A stretch of 64,000 nucleotides of DNA. Origin: Streptomyces fulvoviolaceus. GTDB lineage: Bacteria; Actinomycetota; Actinomycetes; Streptomycetales; Streptomycetaceae. Location of the stretch: the NCBI RefSeq assembly GCF_000718165.1, contig NZ_JOEY01000050.1, positions 35,498 through 99,497 of the forward strand, in the 5' to 3' direction. A model generated the notes under the pieces. The model saw only the letters and a program-made list of their open reading frames with translations, had not been told where the DNA came from and did not search any database. The position numbers and the translations under genes were made by a program. This document shows, piece by piece, positions 33,988 through 43,150 of this stretch. Numbering within the stretch: the stretch's first letter is position 1; each line of letters opens with the position of its first letter.

Positions 33988-35919
33988 TTACCGGTGGACC
34001 CCGGCCTTCATCAGGGTGACGCGGGAGCCGGCGCGGCCGACGGTGGCCGTCCGGCCGTTCGGTACGTCGGCAGCGGGTGTGCCCCGTAGCAGGAGGATCA
34101 GGGCCTGGCGGGTGAGTCGGGGCACGGAGTACAGGGGCTGGGCGCCCGGTGCCAGGTGTTCCCGTACGAGATGGACGTCGACGAGGTACTCGAGGAGCGT
34201 CTCGGCGTCACCGGCGCCCGGGCGCAGCCGTGCGATCACCTCGTCGACGCTCCAGCGGGGGCGCTCGCGCTGCAGCAGCAGGTGCAGCAACTCCTGGGAG
34301 GGGCCGGGGAGATGCCGGTGGCTGGCGGCCACCGTGGTCATCAACGACTGGGTCCCGGCGGGGAGTTCGAGCAGCATCCGGTGGTTGCCGCGCAGCCGCA
34401 CCGCCAGCCTCCCCGCCGACCAGCCCGGCCGGGCGGTGAGCCGGCCGGACACCGCCCGGATCGCCAGGGGCAGTCCCTCGCACAGGCCCATCAGCTCGTG
34501 CACGGCGGCGGGCTCCTCCTGCCGGGACCGCTCCCCGGCGACCCGGTCGTACAGCTGGAGGGACTCCTCCCCCGACAGGGCGTTGAGCACGATCTTGCGT
34601 CCGGTGGACAGGCTGTGCGCCCGGTAGCGGTTGGTGGCGATCACCGCGCAGCCGGAGCCGCCCGGCAGTACGGCACGGATCTGCGAGGCGGTGAGCACGT
34701 CGTCGACCACGACCAGCACCCTGCGGTCGGCGGTCCAGGTGCGGAAGAGCCGGCTGAGCTCGTCGAGCCCGGTCGGCTGTTTCTCACGTTGGACACCACA
34801 CGCGCCGAGACAGGCCGACAGCACGTCGGCGAGCTGCTGGGAGCCCTCGCCCACGGCGGACAGGTCGATGAAGAGCTGTCCGTCGGGGAAGCGCGGGCGC
34901 AGCCGGTGCGCGGCACGGACGGCGAACGCGCTCTTGCCGACGCCGGGCGGGCCGTGCACCTCCACCACCCGCATGCCGGTGCTGGCCCGGTCCGAACCGA
35001 GGAAGGTCTCGAGCTGGTCCAGTTCCCGGTCCCGGCCGACGAAGTCACCGATGTCGGCGGGCAGTTGGGCCGGTCCGGGCACGAGCCTGCGGGTGACGGG
35101 GGCGGCCTCGGTCTTGGCCGGCCCCCTGAGATGACCGCGGTCCGCGAGCACCTCCTGGTGGAGGCGCTGGAGCTGGGCCGAGGGTTCCAGGCCCAGTTCC
35201 TCGACGAGATGGCTGCGCAGGGTGCGGAAGGTGTTGAGGGCGTCCGGCCGGCGGCCGCAGCGGTGCAGGGCCCGCATGAGCTGTCCGGCGAACGCCTCAT
35301 GGGTCGGATGGGCACGGAAGGCCTCGGCCAGCTCGTCCAGCACGGCGTGGTGACGGCCGAGGTCCAGTTCCAAGGAGAAACGTTGCTCTTGAACGCTCTT
35401 GCGGCGCTCCTCGAGCTGGGTCGACCAGGCCGACAGCCGGCGTCCGGCAATGACGTCGACCAGGGCGCCGCCCTGCCACAGAGAAAGGGCTTCCTTCAGC
35501 GTGCGGGCGGCCTCGTCCCCGGCACCGGTGCGGTGCTGGGCCATGCCCTGCTCGGTGAGCTGCTCGAAACGGTAGGCGTCCACCGACTGTTTGTCGTCCA
35601 GGCGCAGTTCGTACCCACCCACCCTGGTCAGGAGTGCGGGGCAGCCGTGCGGCGGACGGGTTCCAAATGGCGCGCCGTGCTGTCCGGTGGCCAGCAGCAG
35701 TCTGCGGCGCAGTTGATAAATGTAGGTTTGCAAGGTGGTCAGCGCGCTGAGCGGCGGGTGGTCCTCCCACAGCTCCTCGCACAGCTGGTCCACGCTGACC
35801 AGCGAGTTGGCATTGAGCACCAGCAGGGCCAGTACCTGACGCAGTTTGGGGGCCGACGGTGTGACGTCCTCCCCGTTCCTGCGTACTCGCATGGAGCCCA
35901 GCAGACCGATCTCTATCAC
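33988..35919 (-). CDS. AfsR-like SARP regulator with NB-ARC domain
   Basis: The 643-residue protein has an N-terminal OmpR-like DNA-binding domain (IEIGLLGSMRVRRNGEDVTPSAPKLRQVLALLVLNAN, residues 1-100), a bacterial transcriptional activator domain (SVDAYRFEQL to about 255), then an NB-ARC ATPase with P-loop VHGPPGVGKSAFA and VLVVVDDV. It lacks the C-terminal TPR set of AfsR. Such SARPs activate antibiotic clusters by binding direct heptamer repeats. The GTG at 35919 has GGGGGA ahead; the longer frame to 36000 is less likely. It is the probable pathway-specific activator. Confidence 0.92.
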   Translation of the reverse strand: MIEIGLLGSMRVRRNGEDVTPSAPKLRQVLALLVLNANSLVSVDQLCEELWEDHPPLSALTTLQTYIYQLRRRLLLATGQHGAPFGTRPPHGCPALLTRVGGYELRLDDKQSVDAYRFEQLTEQGMAQHRTGAGDEAARTLKEALSLWQGGALVDVIAGRRLSAWSTQLEERRKSVQEQRFSLELDLGRHHAVLDELAEAFRAHPTHEAFAGQLMRALHRCGRRPDALNTFRTLRSHLVEELGLEPSAQLQRLHQEVLADRGHLRGPAKTEAAPVTRRLVPGPAQLPADIGDFVGRDRELDQLETFLGSDRASTGMRVVEVHGPPGVGKSAFAVRAAHRLRPRFPDGQLFIDLSAVGEGSQQLADVLSACLGACGVQREKQPTGLDELSRLFRTWTADRRVLVVVDDVLTASQIRAVLPGGSGCAVIATNRYRAHSLSTGRKIVLNALSGEESLQLYDRVAGERSRQEEPAAVHELMGLCEGLPLAIRAVSGRLTARPGWSAGRLAVRLRGNHRMLLELPAGTQSLMTTVAASHRHLPGPSQELLHLLLQRERPRWSVDEVIARLRPGAGDAETLLEYLVDVHLVREHLAPGAQPLYSVPRLTRQALILLLRGTPAADVPNGRTATVGRAGSRVTLMKAGVHR

Positions 35920-36223
35920 TGCATTCCCCCTGAGTGCGCCGCCTTTGTGGGGTGGCGGCCATCGATGGGCCTGATATTCAACAAGCCTGTCGGTATTCAC
36001 CTTCCTGCGTCAGTTATTTTTTGGCGAAACATCCACCGCGCCTCCAGGCGGGAAATATTGCCTTTCCTTTACCGGAAATCGCTTTCGCCGAAAATAGGCC
36101 TGAATTCAACGAACCTCGCGCGTGGTAAGCACGGAATAAAGAATTCCGTTCCGAATACCACGCTCCCTTTGTCCACCTTGTGTCATCATATTACTTCACA
36201 CACAAGGATGACAAGGTGCACAT
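35920..36223. promoter_or_regulatory. A/T-rich regulatory gap upstream of SARP
   Basis: This 304-nt gap is the most A/T-rich stretch I see in the window (TTATTTTTTGGCG, GGAATAAAGAATTCC, CATCATATTACTTCAC). It should hold the SARP promoter, but I cannot fix -35/-10 boxes. GGAATaaaGAATTCC and similar words are short palindromes that could bind a regulator. Confidence 0.45.
36174..36218. terminator. terminator-like hairpin after the amide synthetase gene
   Basis: CACCTTGTGTCATC (36174-36187) pairs with GATGACAAGGTG (36207-36218) with a bulge, 6 nt beyond the stop of the synthetase gene on the minus strand. It likely ends the anthrone-oxygenase/Ddn/synthetase operon. Confidence 0.6.
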
Positions 36224-38101
36224 TTATTGCAGGCGCAGTTCGACCCGGTAGTCCGCCAGCCACGTGTTCAACTGCAGCACCATCTCCATGCTGGCCCGCT
36301 CCACCCACGCGAAGGCGCCGCTGGGTGCCGCCGCCGCGCCCAGCGCCGCACGGGTCGCCTCGGCATCGAGCAGCGGGGCGACCGGGGCCGACCGGTCCTC
36401 GGCCACGTCCCCGAAGCGGTAGCGCACGAACTCCCCGTACGCGGCCTCCTGGACGGTCGGGTAGGCGCTTTTGGGCCGGTTGAGCACCCGCTCCGGCAGC
36501 AGATCGGCGACGGCGGCGCGCAGCAGGCTCTTCTCCTGGCCGTTCACCCGCTTCAGCTCGGCCGGCACGTTGTAGACGTACTCGACCAGCGCCCGGTCGC
36601 AGAACGGCGGCCGCAGTTGCACCCCGTGCGCCATGCTCATCCGGTCCGCCCGGTCCAGATGGGTCGGGGCCCAGCGGGTCAGCGCCAGATACGTCACCTC
36701 GCGCGCCCGGCGCTCGGCGGGCCCCTCCCCCGCCAGCCGCGGCACCTCGGTGAGGGCGTCGCGGTAGTGCTGGTCGGCGTACTCCATGAAGTCCAGCTCC
36801 TTGCGGAGCGTACGGTCCACCAGCGAGCAGCCGAGACCGCCCGCGGCGGCGTCGTGCCCACGCTCGAAGGAGACCCACGGGAAGGTCGTGGAGTTGCTGT
36901 GGCCCGCGTCGTACGCCCAGAAGTAGCCGTTGAACACCTCGTCCGCGGTCTCCCCGGAGAGCACGGCCGGGATGCCGGCGCTGCGCAGGGCCTCGAAGAA
37001 CAGCAGCAGCGAGACGTCCATGTCGCCGAGCGGGGAGGGCGCGTCCTGGCTGCGCAGGGCGGCGGCGTGGGTCTGCGGGTCGGCGAGCGCCGCGGTGTCG
37101 AGCAGGATCTCGGTGTGCTCGGTGCCGATGTGCTCGGCCGCGAGGGCCGCGTAGGGGGCGTCCGGGGTGGCGCGCATGGTCGGATGCGGCTCGAAGTTCT
37201 CCGCGTAGCCGGCGAAGTTGACCGAGAACGACCGGAGTGCGCCGCCCCCCGCCGCCCGCCTCTCACGGGCCGCGAGCGCGGTCAGCGCGCTGGAGTCGAT
37301 CCCGCCGGAGAGCATCGCGCCGACCGGCACGTCCGCGCGCAGATGCGCGGCCACCGCCTCCGACAGCAGCCCGCGCACGGTGGCGACGGTGGTCTCCAGG
37401 CTGTCGGTGTGCGGCCGGGCGGGCAGCGACCAGTAGCGCCGGTGACCGGTGCCCGGCGCGCGCACGGTCATCGTGTGGCCGGGCAGCACCTCGCGTGTCC
37501 CCCGGAAGACCCCGGTGCCCGGCTTGCGGCTGTGCGCGAACAGCTCGCGCAGTCCGTCGGCGTCGACCACCGGCCGCACCGCCGGATGGGCCAGCAGCGC
37601 CTTGGGCTCGGAGCCGAAGACCACCCCGGACGGGGTCAGGAAGTAGCACAGCGGCTTGACTCCCAACCGGTCGCGGACCAACAGCAGTTCGTGCCGTCGT
37701 ACGTCCCACACGGCCAGGGCGAACAGCCCCTCCAGCCGCTCCGGGAACCTGGCGCCCCACTCCAGATAGGCGTGCAGCGCCACCTCCGCGTCACCGTGCC
37801 CGGTGAACCGGTGCCCCTTGGCGGCCAGTTCGCGGCGCAGCTCGGTGTGGTTGGTGATCGCCCCGTCCAGGGTCAGCACGGCCACCGGGCTCCCGCCCTC
37901 GGACTCCATGACGGCCGGCTGCGCCCCGTGCTCCGGGTCGAGCAGCGCGAGCCGCCGGTGGGCGAGCGCGGCATGCCCCTCGATCCACTCGCCCGAACCG
38001 TCGGGGCCGCGGTGCGCGAGCGCCGCCGCCATCGCCCGTACGGTGGGCGCCTCGGGCGTCAGGTCCCGCTCGAAGTCCACCCAGCCGGCGATTCCGCTCA
38101 T
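36224..38101 (-). CDS. asparagine-synthetase-like amide synthetase, altered glutaminase site
   Basis: The 625-residue protein has an N-terminal class II glutaminase-fold domain (1-210) and a C-terminal synthetase domain with the ATP P-loop LSGGIDSSALTALAA and SGETADEVFNGYF. Residue 2 is Ser (MSGIAGW), where active glutaminases have the catalytic Cys, and the NGE(I)YN motif reads DGAITN. It should therefore not hydrolyse glutamine normally, and could use free ammonia or join another amine to a polyketide carboxylate, as known for synthetase-like enzymes of pradimicin-type pathways. It overlaps the Ddn-like gene by 4 nt. Confidence 0.9.
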   Translation of the reverse strand: MSGIAGWVDFERDLTPEAPTVRAMAAALAHRGPDGSGEWIEGHAALAHRRLALLDPEHGAQPAVMESEGGSPVAVLTLDGAITNHTELRRELAAKGHRFTGHGDAEVALHAYLEWGARFPERLEGLFALAVWDVRRHELLLVRDRLGVKPLCYFLTPSGVVFGSEPKALLAHPAVRPVVDADGLRELFAHSRKPGTGVFRGTREVLPGHTMTVRAPGTGHRRYWSLPARPHTDSLETTVATVRGLLSEAVAAHLRADVPVGAMLSGGIDSSALTALAARERRAAGGGALRSFSVNFAGYAENFEPHPTMRATPDAPYAALAAEHIGTEHTEILLDTAALADPQTHAAALRSQDAPSPLGDMDVSLLLFFEALRSAGIPAVLSGETADEVFNGYFWAYDAGHSNSTTFPWVSFERGHDAAAGGLGCSLVDRTLRKELDFMEYADQHYRDALTEVPRLAGEGPAERRAREVTYLALTRWAPTHLDRADRMSMAHGVQLRPPFCDRALVEYVYNVPAELKRVNGQEKSLLRAAVADLLPERVLNRPKSAYPTVQEAAYGEFVRYRFGDVAEDRSAPVAPLLDAEATRAALGAAAAPSGAFAWVERASMEMVLQLNTWLADYRVELRLQ

Positions 38102-38631
38102 CGTGGTGTCCTCTCGTTCGCTGCGTGTGAAGTGCCTGAAGTGGAGGCGCTGTCGGAGGCCGGAAGGTGGACGACCTCCACCAGACAGAGCCCGTGGCGG
38201 ATGACGGCCTCCCGGAACTCGTCGAGTCCCGGCGCCCCTTCGCCGCGCACCGCGATGCCCAGCCGGCGCGGGGCCGCCTCCCCGTACCTGCGGTACAGCT
38301 CCAGATAGCCGCGCGCGGTGCGCTCCGCGTCGTCGACCAGCGCGAACCGCACGGTCCGCCGCTGCCCGCGCCAGGTCAGCCAACCCTCCATGCCGCCCGC
38401 GAAGTTGTGGCGCCAGCCGCTTCCGGTCGCGACCACCAGCGCGCCACCGAGGCTGTGCACCCCGGCGGGCACGGTGTACGGCCGTCCGCTGCGCCGTCCC
38501 GTGAAGTGCAGGAGCGCGAGCCGCTCGGCCACCGGGCCGGGTGCGGGACCGGACAGCAGCTCCCGCATCCGGGCGTCGCCCGCCGCGCGCTCTGGGCCGT
38601 CCGGCAGATCGCGTACGACGACGGGGCTCAC
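38098..38631 (-). CDS. Ddn-like nitroreductase/quinone reductase family protein
   Basis: The 177-residue split-barrel protein has ERLALLHFTGRRSGRPYTVPAGVHSLGGALVVATGSGWRHNFAGG, then VRFALVDDAERTARGYLELYRRYG, as in deazaflavin (F420)-dependent nitroreductases of the Ddn type. It may reduce a quinone or enone on the polyketide. The GTG overlaps the anthrone-oxygenase stop, and its stop overlaps the amide-synthetase start, so the three are one translation-coupled set. Confidence 0.8.
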   Translation of the reverse strand: MSPVVVRDLPDGPERAAGDARMRELLSGPAPGPVAERLALLHFTGRRSGRPYTVPAGVHSLGGALVVATGSGWRHNFAGGMEGWLTWRGQRRTVRFALVDDAERTARGYLELYRRYGEAAPRRLGIAVRGEGAPGLDEFREAVIRHGLCLVEVVHLPASDSASTSGTSHAANERTPR

Positions 38632-39077
38632 GTCAGCACCACCGCGGCGGCCGTCAGCGCACAGCCCGCGATCGCGAGGCAGGTGCGCACCAGGTGCCAG
38701 TCGCGCCAGGCCGGACGGGGATCCCGCCAGCCGGGGCCCAGGTCCTCGGGCCGGGTCCGTTTCACCGTCCGGTTGATCGGCACGTTCCTGGTCTGCGAGA
38801 CCACGGCCACCCCGGCCATGCAGAGGGCGGCGGCCGCGAACAGCACCCGGGGGCCGCCCGAGGCCCGGATCGCGAGCCCCACGTCGACGGCCGTGGAGCC
38901 GGTGACGATGAACGGCATGATCCGGTCGTAGCGTTTGCCGAGCAGGATGTGCGTGGACACGTACCGCTCCGGCGTCATCGCGATCAGCGCGGGCATCACG
39001 CTCACCGCCACCGCGAAGAGCACCCCCGCCACCAGGCCGGTGCCCGTCAGCACCAGCACACTGAAAGCCTCCACCAC
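38628..39077 (-). CDS. anthrone oxygenase-like membrane protein (DUF1772)
   Basis: The 149-residue protein has about four hydrophobic helices (FSVLVLTGTGLVAGVLFAVAVSVMPAL, VDVGLAIRASGGPRVLFAAAALCMAGVAVVS, LAIAGCALTAAAVVLT) and the family words RYDRIMP and RNVPINRTVK. DUF1772 members include cofactor-free anthrone oxidases, so formation of an anthraquinone-type ring is a fair inference. Starts GTG 39077 or 39074 differ by one residue. First gene of the operon with Ddn and amide synthetase. Confidence 0.85.
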   Translation of the reverse strand: MVEAFSVLVLTGTGLVAGVLFAVAVSVMPALIAMTPERYVSTHILLGKRYDRIMPFIVTGSTAVDVGLAIRASGGPRVLFAAAALCMAGVAVVSQTRNVPINRTVKRTRPEDLGPGWRDPRPAWRDWHLVRTCLAIAGCALTAAAVVLT

Positions 39078-39212
39078 CGCTTCCGCCCTCCTTCGAGCCT
39101 TGCCCCGCACCTCGGGCCTGGAACAGCTCGAACCTGTCAGCCGCACCTCGGACGGCACTCGAATCCCTCTGGGAGAGCGCCCCTTCGCAGAGGCCCCGTT
39201 CGCCCGCGCCGT

Positions 39213-39399
39213 GGGGCCTGTCCGGCGGATCAGGTCGCGGGAAAGCAACGGCGCCTCATCAATGCAGGTGAGCGGGGTCTGGTGCGTCGAGCTGCAAGGC
39301 GGAGGAGGGCGGCGACGCGGAGCGTCGGCAACCGACGACAACGCCGCAGATCGGCGTGCCAGACCCCGCGTCCGCGACATGATCCGCCGGACAGGCCCC
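39213..39399. mobile_element. MITE-like element (187 bp)
   Basis: It is bounded by perfect 20-bp inverted repeats (39213-39232 and 39380-39399, GGGGCCTG..GGATCA) that match those of the element at 20754-20847. Inside lies a second inverted pair (GCGGGGTCTGG/CCAGACCCCGC). There is no gene. It sits between the divergent anthrone-oxygenase and FAD monooxygenase genes and so within their promoter region. Confidence 0.7.
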
Positions 39400-39489
39400 A
39401 GCCCGGTTCGAGGGGGCGGGTGTTGCATCGGCGGCCGAACCCCGAGCGCGAACTCAAGGGCATGCGCCCTTCCGAATTCAGGAGCCGGT

Positions 39490-41073
39490 ATGGCGGACGA
39501 GACGACCGAAGTACTCATCGTGGGCGGCAGCATGGTGGGCCTCGCCCAGGCCCTGTTCCTCGCCCGGCAGGGCATCCGGCCGCTGCTGGTGGAACGGCAC
39601 GCGGAGATCTCGGCGCACCCCCGGGCACAGGCCGCGAGCCCGCGCACCATGGAGCTGCTGCGCGCGCTCGGTCTCGAGGACGCGGTACGGGCCCGGGAGA
39701 ACCCGCACGCCCAGTACGGCGACATCCTCCAGGCGGAGTCCCTCACCGGGCCCGAACTCGGGCGCTTCGACGGCCCGTTCCGTCACGACCCGACCGACGT
39801 GGGCACCACCGGCTGGACGCTGATCGGGCAGGACCGGCTCGAACCGGTGCTGCGGGAAGGGGCCGAGGAGCTCGGCGCGGACATCCGGTTCGGCACCGAG
39901 ATGACGGGGTTCACCCAGGACGAGGAGGGCGTCACGGCCGTACTGCGCGACGTGTCGGACGGCTCGGAACGGACAGTACGAGCTCGCTACCTGGTGGCGG
40001 CGGACGGCTCACGGGCCCCCATCCGCGAATCACTCGACATCGGCCATCACGGACAGGGTGTGTTCGGTCGCCAGATGAACATCATCTTCCACGCCGACCT
40101 CGACCCGTACGTGGCGGGCCGCACCTTCTTCCTCTGCTTCGTCAGCAACCCGAAGGTCAAGGGCGTACTCGGCAAGCTCGGCGGCGCGGACTCCGACCGC
40201 TGGGTGCTCGCGCCGAGCCTGCCGCCCGGGTCCGACCACCGCGTGTACGACACCGAGGACTGCGTGGAGCTGGTACGGGCCGCCGTAGGGGTCCCCGACC
40301 TGCCGGTCGAGGTGGAGTCCGCGACGAGCTGGGAGATCGCCGCGTGGGTGGCGGACCGGTTCCGCTCCGGGCGGGTGCTGCTCACCGGCGACTGCGCGCA
40401 CGTCATGCCGCCCACCGGGGGGTTCGGCGGCAACATGGGCATCCAGGACGCGCACAACCTGGCGTGGAAGCTGGCGCTGGTGCTGCGCGGGCAGGCGGGT
40501 CCCGACCTCCTGGACACCTACGAACAAGAGCGTGCTCCGGTAGCCGAGTTCACCGTCGACCAGGGCGTCATCCGCTACCTCCAGCGCAGCGGCCTCGACG
40601 AGGCGGCAGCGGCCCGGCACCGCCCCGAGACCACGGTGTTGTTCGGCCACGTGTACCGCTCGGACGCGGTCCTGCGGGACCCCGGCCAGGACGACGCCTC
40701 CGTGGTGGAGGACCCGACAACCCCCACGGGCCGCCCCGGCACCCGCGCCCCCCACCTCCCCCTGGTCCGCCAGGGCAAGGAAGTCCCCCTGCACGACCTC
40801 CTGGACGGCGACTTCTGGCTCCTGACCGGCCCCGAAGGCGCCCCGTGGCAGACGGCAGCCGAGTCACAGGGCATCTCCTTCCACCGCGTCGGCACGGAGG
40901 AGGACCCGGAGACCGTCGCCCGCTTCCTCACCCGCTACGGCATCGAAGCCGCCGGCGCGGTACTGCTCCGCCCCGACGGCTTCATCGCCTGGCGCACCCC
41001 GGGCCCGACGGCCAACCCCACCAAGTCACTGACAACGGCACTGAACACCCTGCTGCACCGCCCCACCACGTAA
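39490..41073 (+). CDS. class A FAD-dependent aromatic monooxygenase
   Basis: The 527-residue flavoprotein has the dinucleotide fold VLIVGGSMVGLAQALFLARQGI (GxGxxG-like, residues 8-29), VAADGSRAPIRE (DG motif) and LLTGDCAHVMPPTGGFGGNMGIQDAHNL (GD motif), plus a C-terminal thioredoxin-like domain with VLLRPDGFIAWR. It uses NAD(P)H and O2 to hydroxylate or cleave aromatic polyketide rings. It is the only plus-strand structural gene of the cluster. GGAG precedes the ATG. It is paralogous to the proteins at 41543 and 51589. Confidence 0.93.
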   Translation: MADETTEVLIVGGSMVGLAQALFLARQGIRPLLVERHAEISAHPRAQAASPRTMELLRALGLEDAVRARENPHAQYGDILQAESLTGPELGRFDGPFRHDPTDVGTTGWTLIGQDRLEPVLREGAEELGADIRFGTEMTGFTQDEEGVTAVLRDVSDGSERTVRARYLVAADGSRAPIRESLDIGHHGQGVFGRQMNIIFHADLDPYVAGRTFFLCFVSNPKVKGVLGKLGGADSDRWVLAPSLPPGSDHRVYDTEDCVELVRAAVGVPDLPVEVESATSWEIAAWVADRFRSGRVLLTGDCAHVMPPTGGFGGNMGIQDAHNLAWKLALVLRGQAGPDLLDTYEQERAPVAEFTVDQGVIRYLQRSGLDEAAAARHRPETTVLFGHVYRSDAVLRDPGQDDASVVEDPTTPTGRPGTRAPHLPLVRQGKEVPLHDLLDGDFWLLTGPEGAPWQTAAESQGISFHRVGTEEDPETVARFLTRYGIEAAGAVLLRPDGFIAWRTPGPTANPTKSLTTALNTLLHRPTT

Positions 41074-41542
41074 CCCACCCCGCACACACCACGGCCGCGG
41101 CGCTCCCCTCCGGAGCACCGCGGCCATTCCCGCCCTGCGGGGGCGCAGCCCCCCGCAAGGGGCGCGGGGAACGGCGCGACCAGCCCCCCACCGCCCGCAG
41201 CCGACCAACATCCGCGGGCGCAGCCCGCCCAGGGGCGCGAGGAACGGCGCGACCACCCACCCACCCGCAGCCGCCCGACACCCGCGGGGGCAGCCCGCCC
41301 AGGGGCGCGGGGAACTGCGCGACCAGCCCCCACCGGCCCCGCAGCCGACCACCCCCGCGGGCGCAGCCGAAAAAGAGGCGCGGGGCTGAGGCGTGGGCGG
41401 CTACCGCCGCGCGGGCGCGACACCCACCGACCGCCATCCGCGGGCGCGGCCCGCCCAGGGGCGCGGGGAACTGCGCGACCAGCCCCCACCGGCCCCGCAG
41501 CCGCCTAACCACCTTCAGACCGAGCCGCTTTCCCCAGCGGAG
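41074..41542. repeat. intergenic repeat array between convergent FAD genes
   Basis: The gap holds four full copies and one partial copy of a unit of about 73 bp: GGGGCGCGGGGAAC(T/G)GCGCGACCAGCCCCC followed by CCGCAGCCG and (CC)GCGGGCGCAGCC, near 41159, 41231, 41300, 41373 (partial) and 41457. The same family lies at 29669-29837 and about 33790-33880. The GCGGGCGCAGCCCGC parts can fold. No gene is present; it may stop convergent transcription. Confidence 0.8.
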
Positions 41543-43150
41543 CTACCCGCGGTCCAGGATCGTCCGCAGGGCGTCGACCGCCGCGCGGTCCACCGGCCCC
41601 GTACGCCCCGCAGTCGTGCGCCAGGCCACGAACCCGTCGGGCCGCACCAGAACCGCCCCTCCGGCAAGGAGCCCGTACCGGCGCCGGAAGGACCCGCCCT
41701 GGTCCCACAGCCGCGTGCCACGCCCGATGCGGACCACCTTCAGGGCGACGCCCAGCCGCGCGGCCTCCTGTTCCACCGCCCCGGGCCAGCGCCCGGCGAC
41801 CTCGTCGACGAGGAGAGTGAACCCGTCGCCGTACAGGTCGATGACGGACACCGGGCCCTCGGGACCGGAGAGTTCGAGATGCGGGGCCCGTGCCCCGGGC
41901 CGCGCGCCGGGGTGCTCGGGATCCTCGACGATCGCATCGGGGGCGCCGGCCTCCGCGGCGAACGCACCGGCGCGGTAGCAGTACCCGAACGTCATCGTCG
42001 TCTCGTCCAGCAGCTCGGCGGCGACCTCCTGGTACTGCTTGCCCTCCCGCACCGCGAACCGCAGCATCGCCTGCCGGACGGTCTCCTCGGCCACCGGGCG
42101 CCGCTCGGCGTCGTAGCTCTCCAGCAGCCCGGGACCGGCCGTGCCGGACAGCACCAGGGCCAGCTTCCAGGCCAGGTTGTACGCGTCCTGGATACCGGTG
42201 CTGGCGCCGAACGCCCCGGTGGGCGGCATGACATGGGCGGCGTCACCGGCCACGAACACCCGCCGGGTCGCGAAGGTGTCCGCCACGCGCGCGGAGATGT
42301 CCCACGCAGGCATGTCCACCGACTCGATCTTCAACGGCAGTTCGGGCACCCCCACGGCGGCCCGCACCAGGGCGGTGCAGCGCTCCTCGGTGAAGTCCTC
42401 GGCACGCTGGCCCTGTTCGGGGGAGAAGGAGACGTTGATGACCCAGCGGCGGTCGTTGTCGATGGGGATGATCGTGCCGCGCACCTCGGGGTTGTTGACG
42501 TACGCCGCGATGATCCGGCGGCTGCGCAGCACCTCGGTCAGGTCCGCCTCGAAGAAGAAACTGACGAGGTTGGTGATGGTGCCCCGCCCGTGCGCCCCGA
42601 TCCCCAGCATCTCGCGCAGCGGACTGCGGCTGCCGTCCGCCGCGATCACGTACTGGGCGCGGATCTCCGAACTCCCGCCGGTGGACAGGTCGGTGACGCG
42701 GACCGACACACCATCCGCGTCCTCCTCCAGACCATCGACGCGAGTCGAGAAGCGGACGTCCGCCCCCGCCTCGACCGCCCGCTCCCGCAGGATCGGCTCC
42801 AGCTGGTTCTGGTCGATCAGCGTCCACTGGGTGGGGCTGATCCGGCCGATGTCCTCGGGCGAGGCGTTGGGCATCCGCACGCGTTCCTTGCCCGCGAGGC
42901 TCTCCACGTGCACGAGGTCGGTGTTGCCGGAGATGGGGGAACGCCCGGCCCGTACCCGCTCCTCCATGCCGACCGCGCGGTACAGCTCCATCGTCCGCGG
43001 GTTGATGGCGCGGGCCTTGGGGTGGGTGGAGGTGTCCGGGTGGCGCTCCACCACCGTGGCGCGGACGCCGTGATGGGCGAGGAAGACGGCCGCGGACAGC
43101 CCGGTCAGCCCGCCACCGACGATGAGCACAGATGTCTGATCCCGCTTCAT
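41543..43150 (-). CDS. class A FAD-dependent aromatic monooxygenase
   Basis: The 535-residue enzyme has VLIVGGGLTGLSAAVFLAHHGV (FAD/ADP fold), KARAINPRTMELYRAVG, AADGSRSPLREMLGIGAHGRG and VFVAGDAAHVMPPTGAFGASTGIQDAYNLAWKLALVL, with a thioredoxin-like tail (VLVRPDGFVAWR). The family includes ring hydroxylases and Baeyer-Villiger-type enzymes of aromatic polyketide pathways. The ATG overlaps the stop of the O-methyltransferase gene (ATGA), so hydroxylation and methylation may be paired. Confidence 0.93.
   Translation of the reverse strand: MKRDQTSVLIVGGGLTGLSAAVFLAHHGVRATVVERHPDTSTHPKARAINPRTMELYRAVGMEERVRAGRSPISGNTDLVHVESLAGKERVRMPNASPEDIGRISPTQWTLIDQNQLEPILRERAVEAGADVRFSTRVDGLEEDADGVSVRVTDLSTGGSSEIRAQYVIAADGSRSPLREMLGIGAHGRGTITNLVSFFFEADLTEVLRSRRIIAAYVNNPEVRGTIIPIDNDRRWVINVSFSPEQGQRAEDFTEERCTALVRAAVGVPELPLKIESVDMPAWDISARVADTFATRRVFVAGDAAHVMPPTGAFGASTGIQDAYNLAWKLALVLSGTAGPGLLESYDAERRPVAEETVRQAMLRFAVREGKQYQEVAAELLDETTMTFGYCYRAGAFAAEAGAPDAIVEDPEHPGARPGARAPHLELSGPEGPVSVIDLYGDGFTLLVDEVAGRWPGAVEQEAARLGVALKVVRIGRGTRLWDQGGSFRRRYGLLAGGAVLVRPDGFVAWRTTAGRTGPVDRAAVDALRTILDRG

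Noticed and set aside
38935..39489. An upstream extension of the FAD monooxygenase at 39490
   Set aside because: It crosses the MITE-like element and overlaps the anthrone-oxygenase gene. The ATG at 39490 has a ribosome site and the family N-terminus.
41074..41542. Minus-strand frames of 100-180 codons in the repeat array
   Set aside because: The proteins are repeated translations of the intergenic unit (VAQFPAPLGG-type), known as false frames in Streptomyces.
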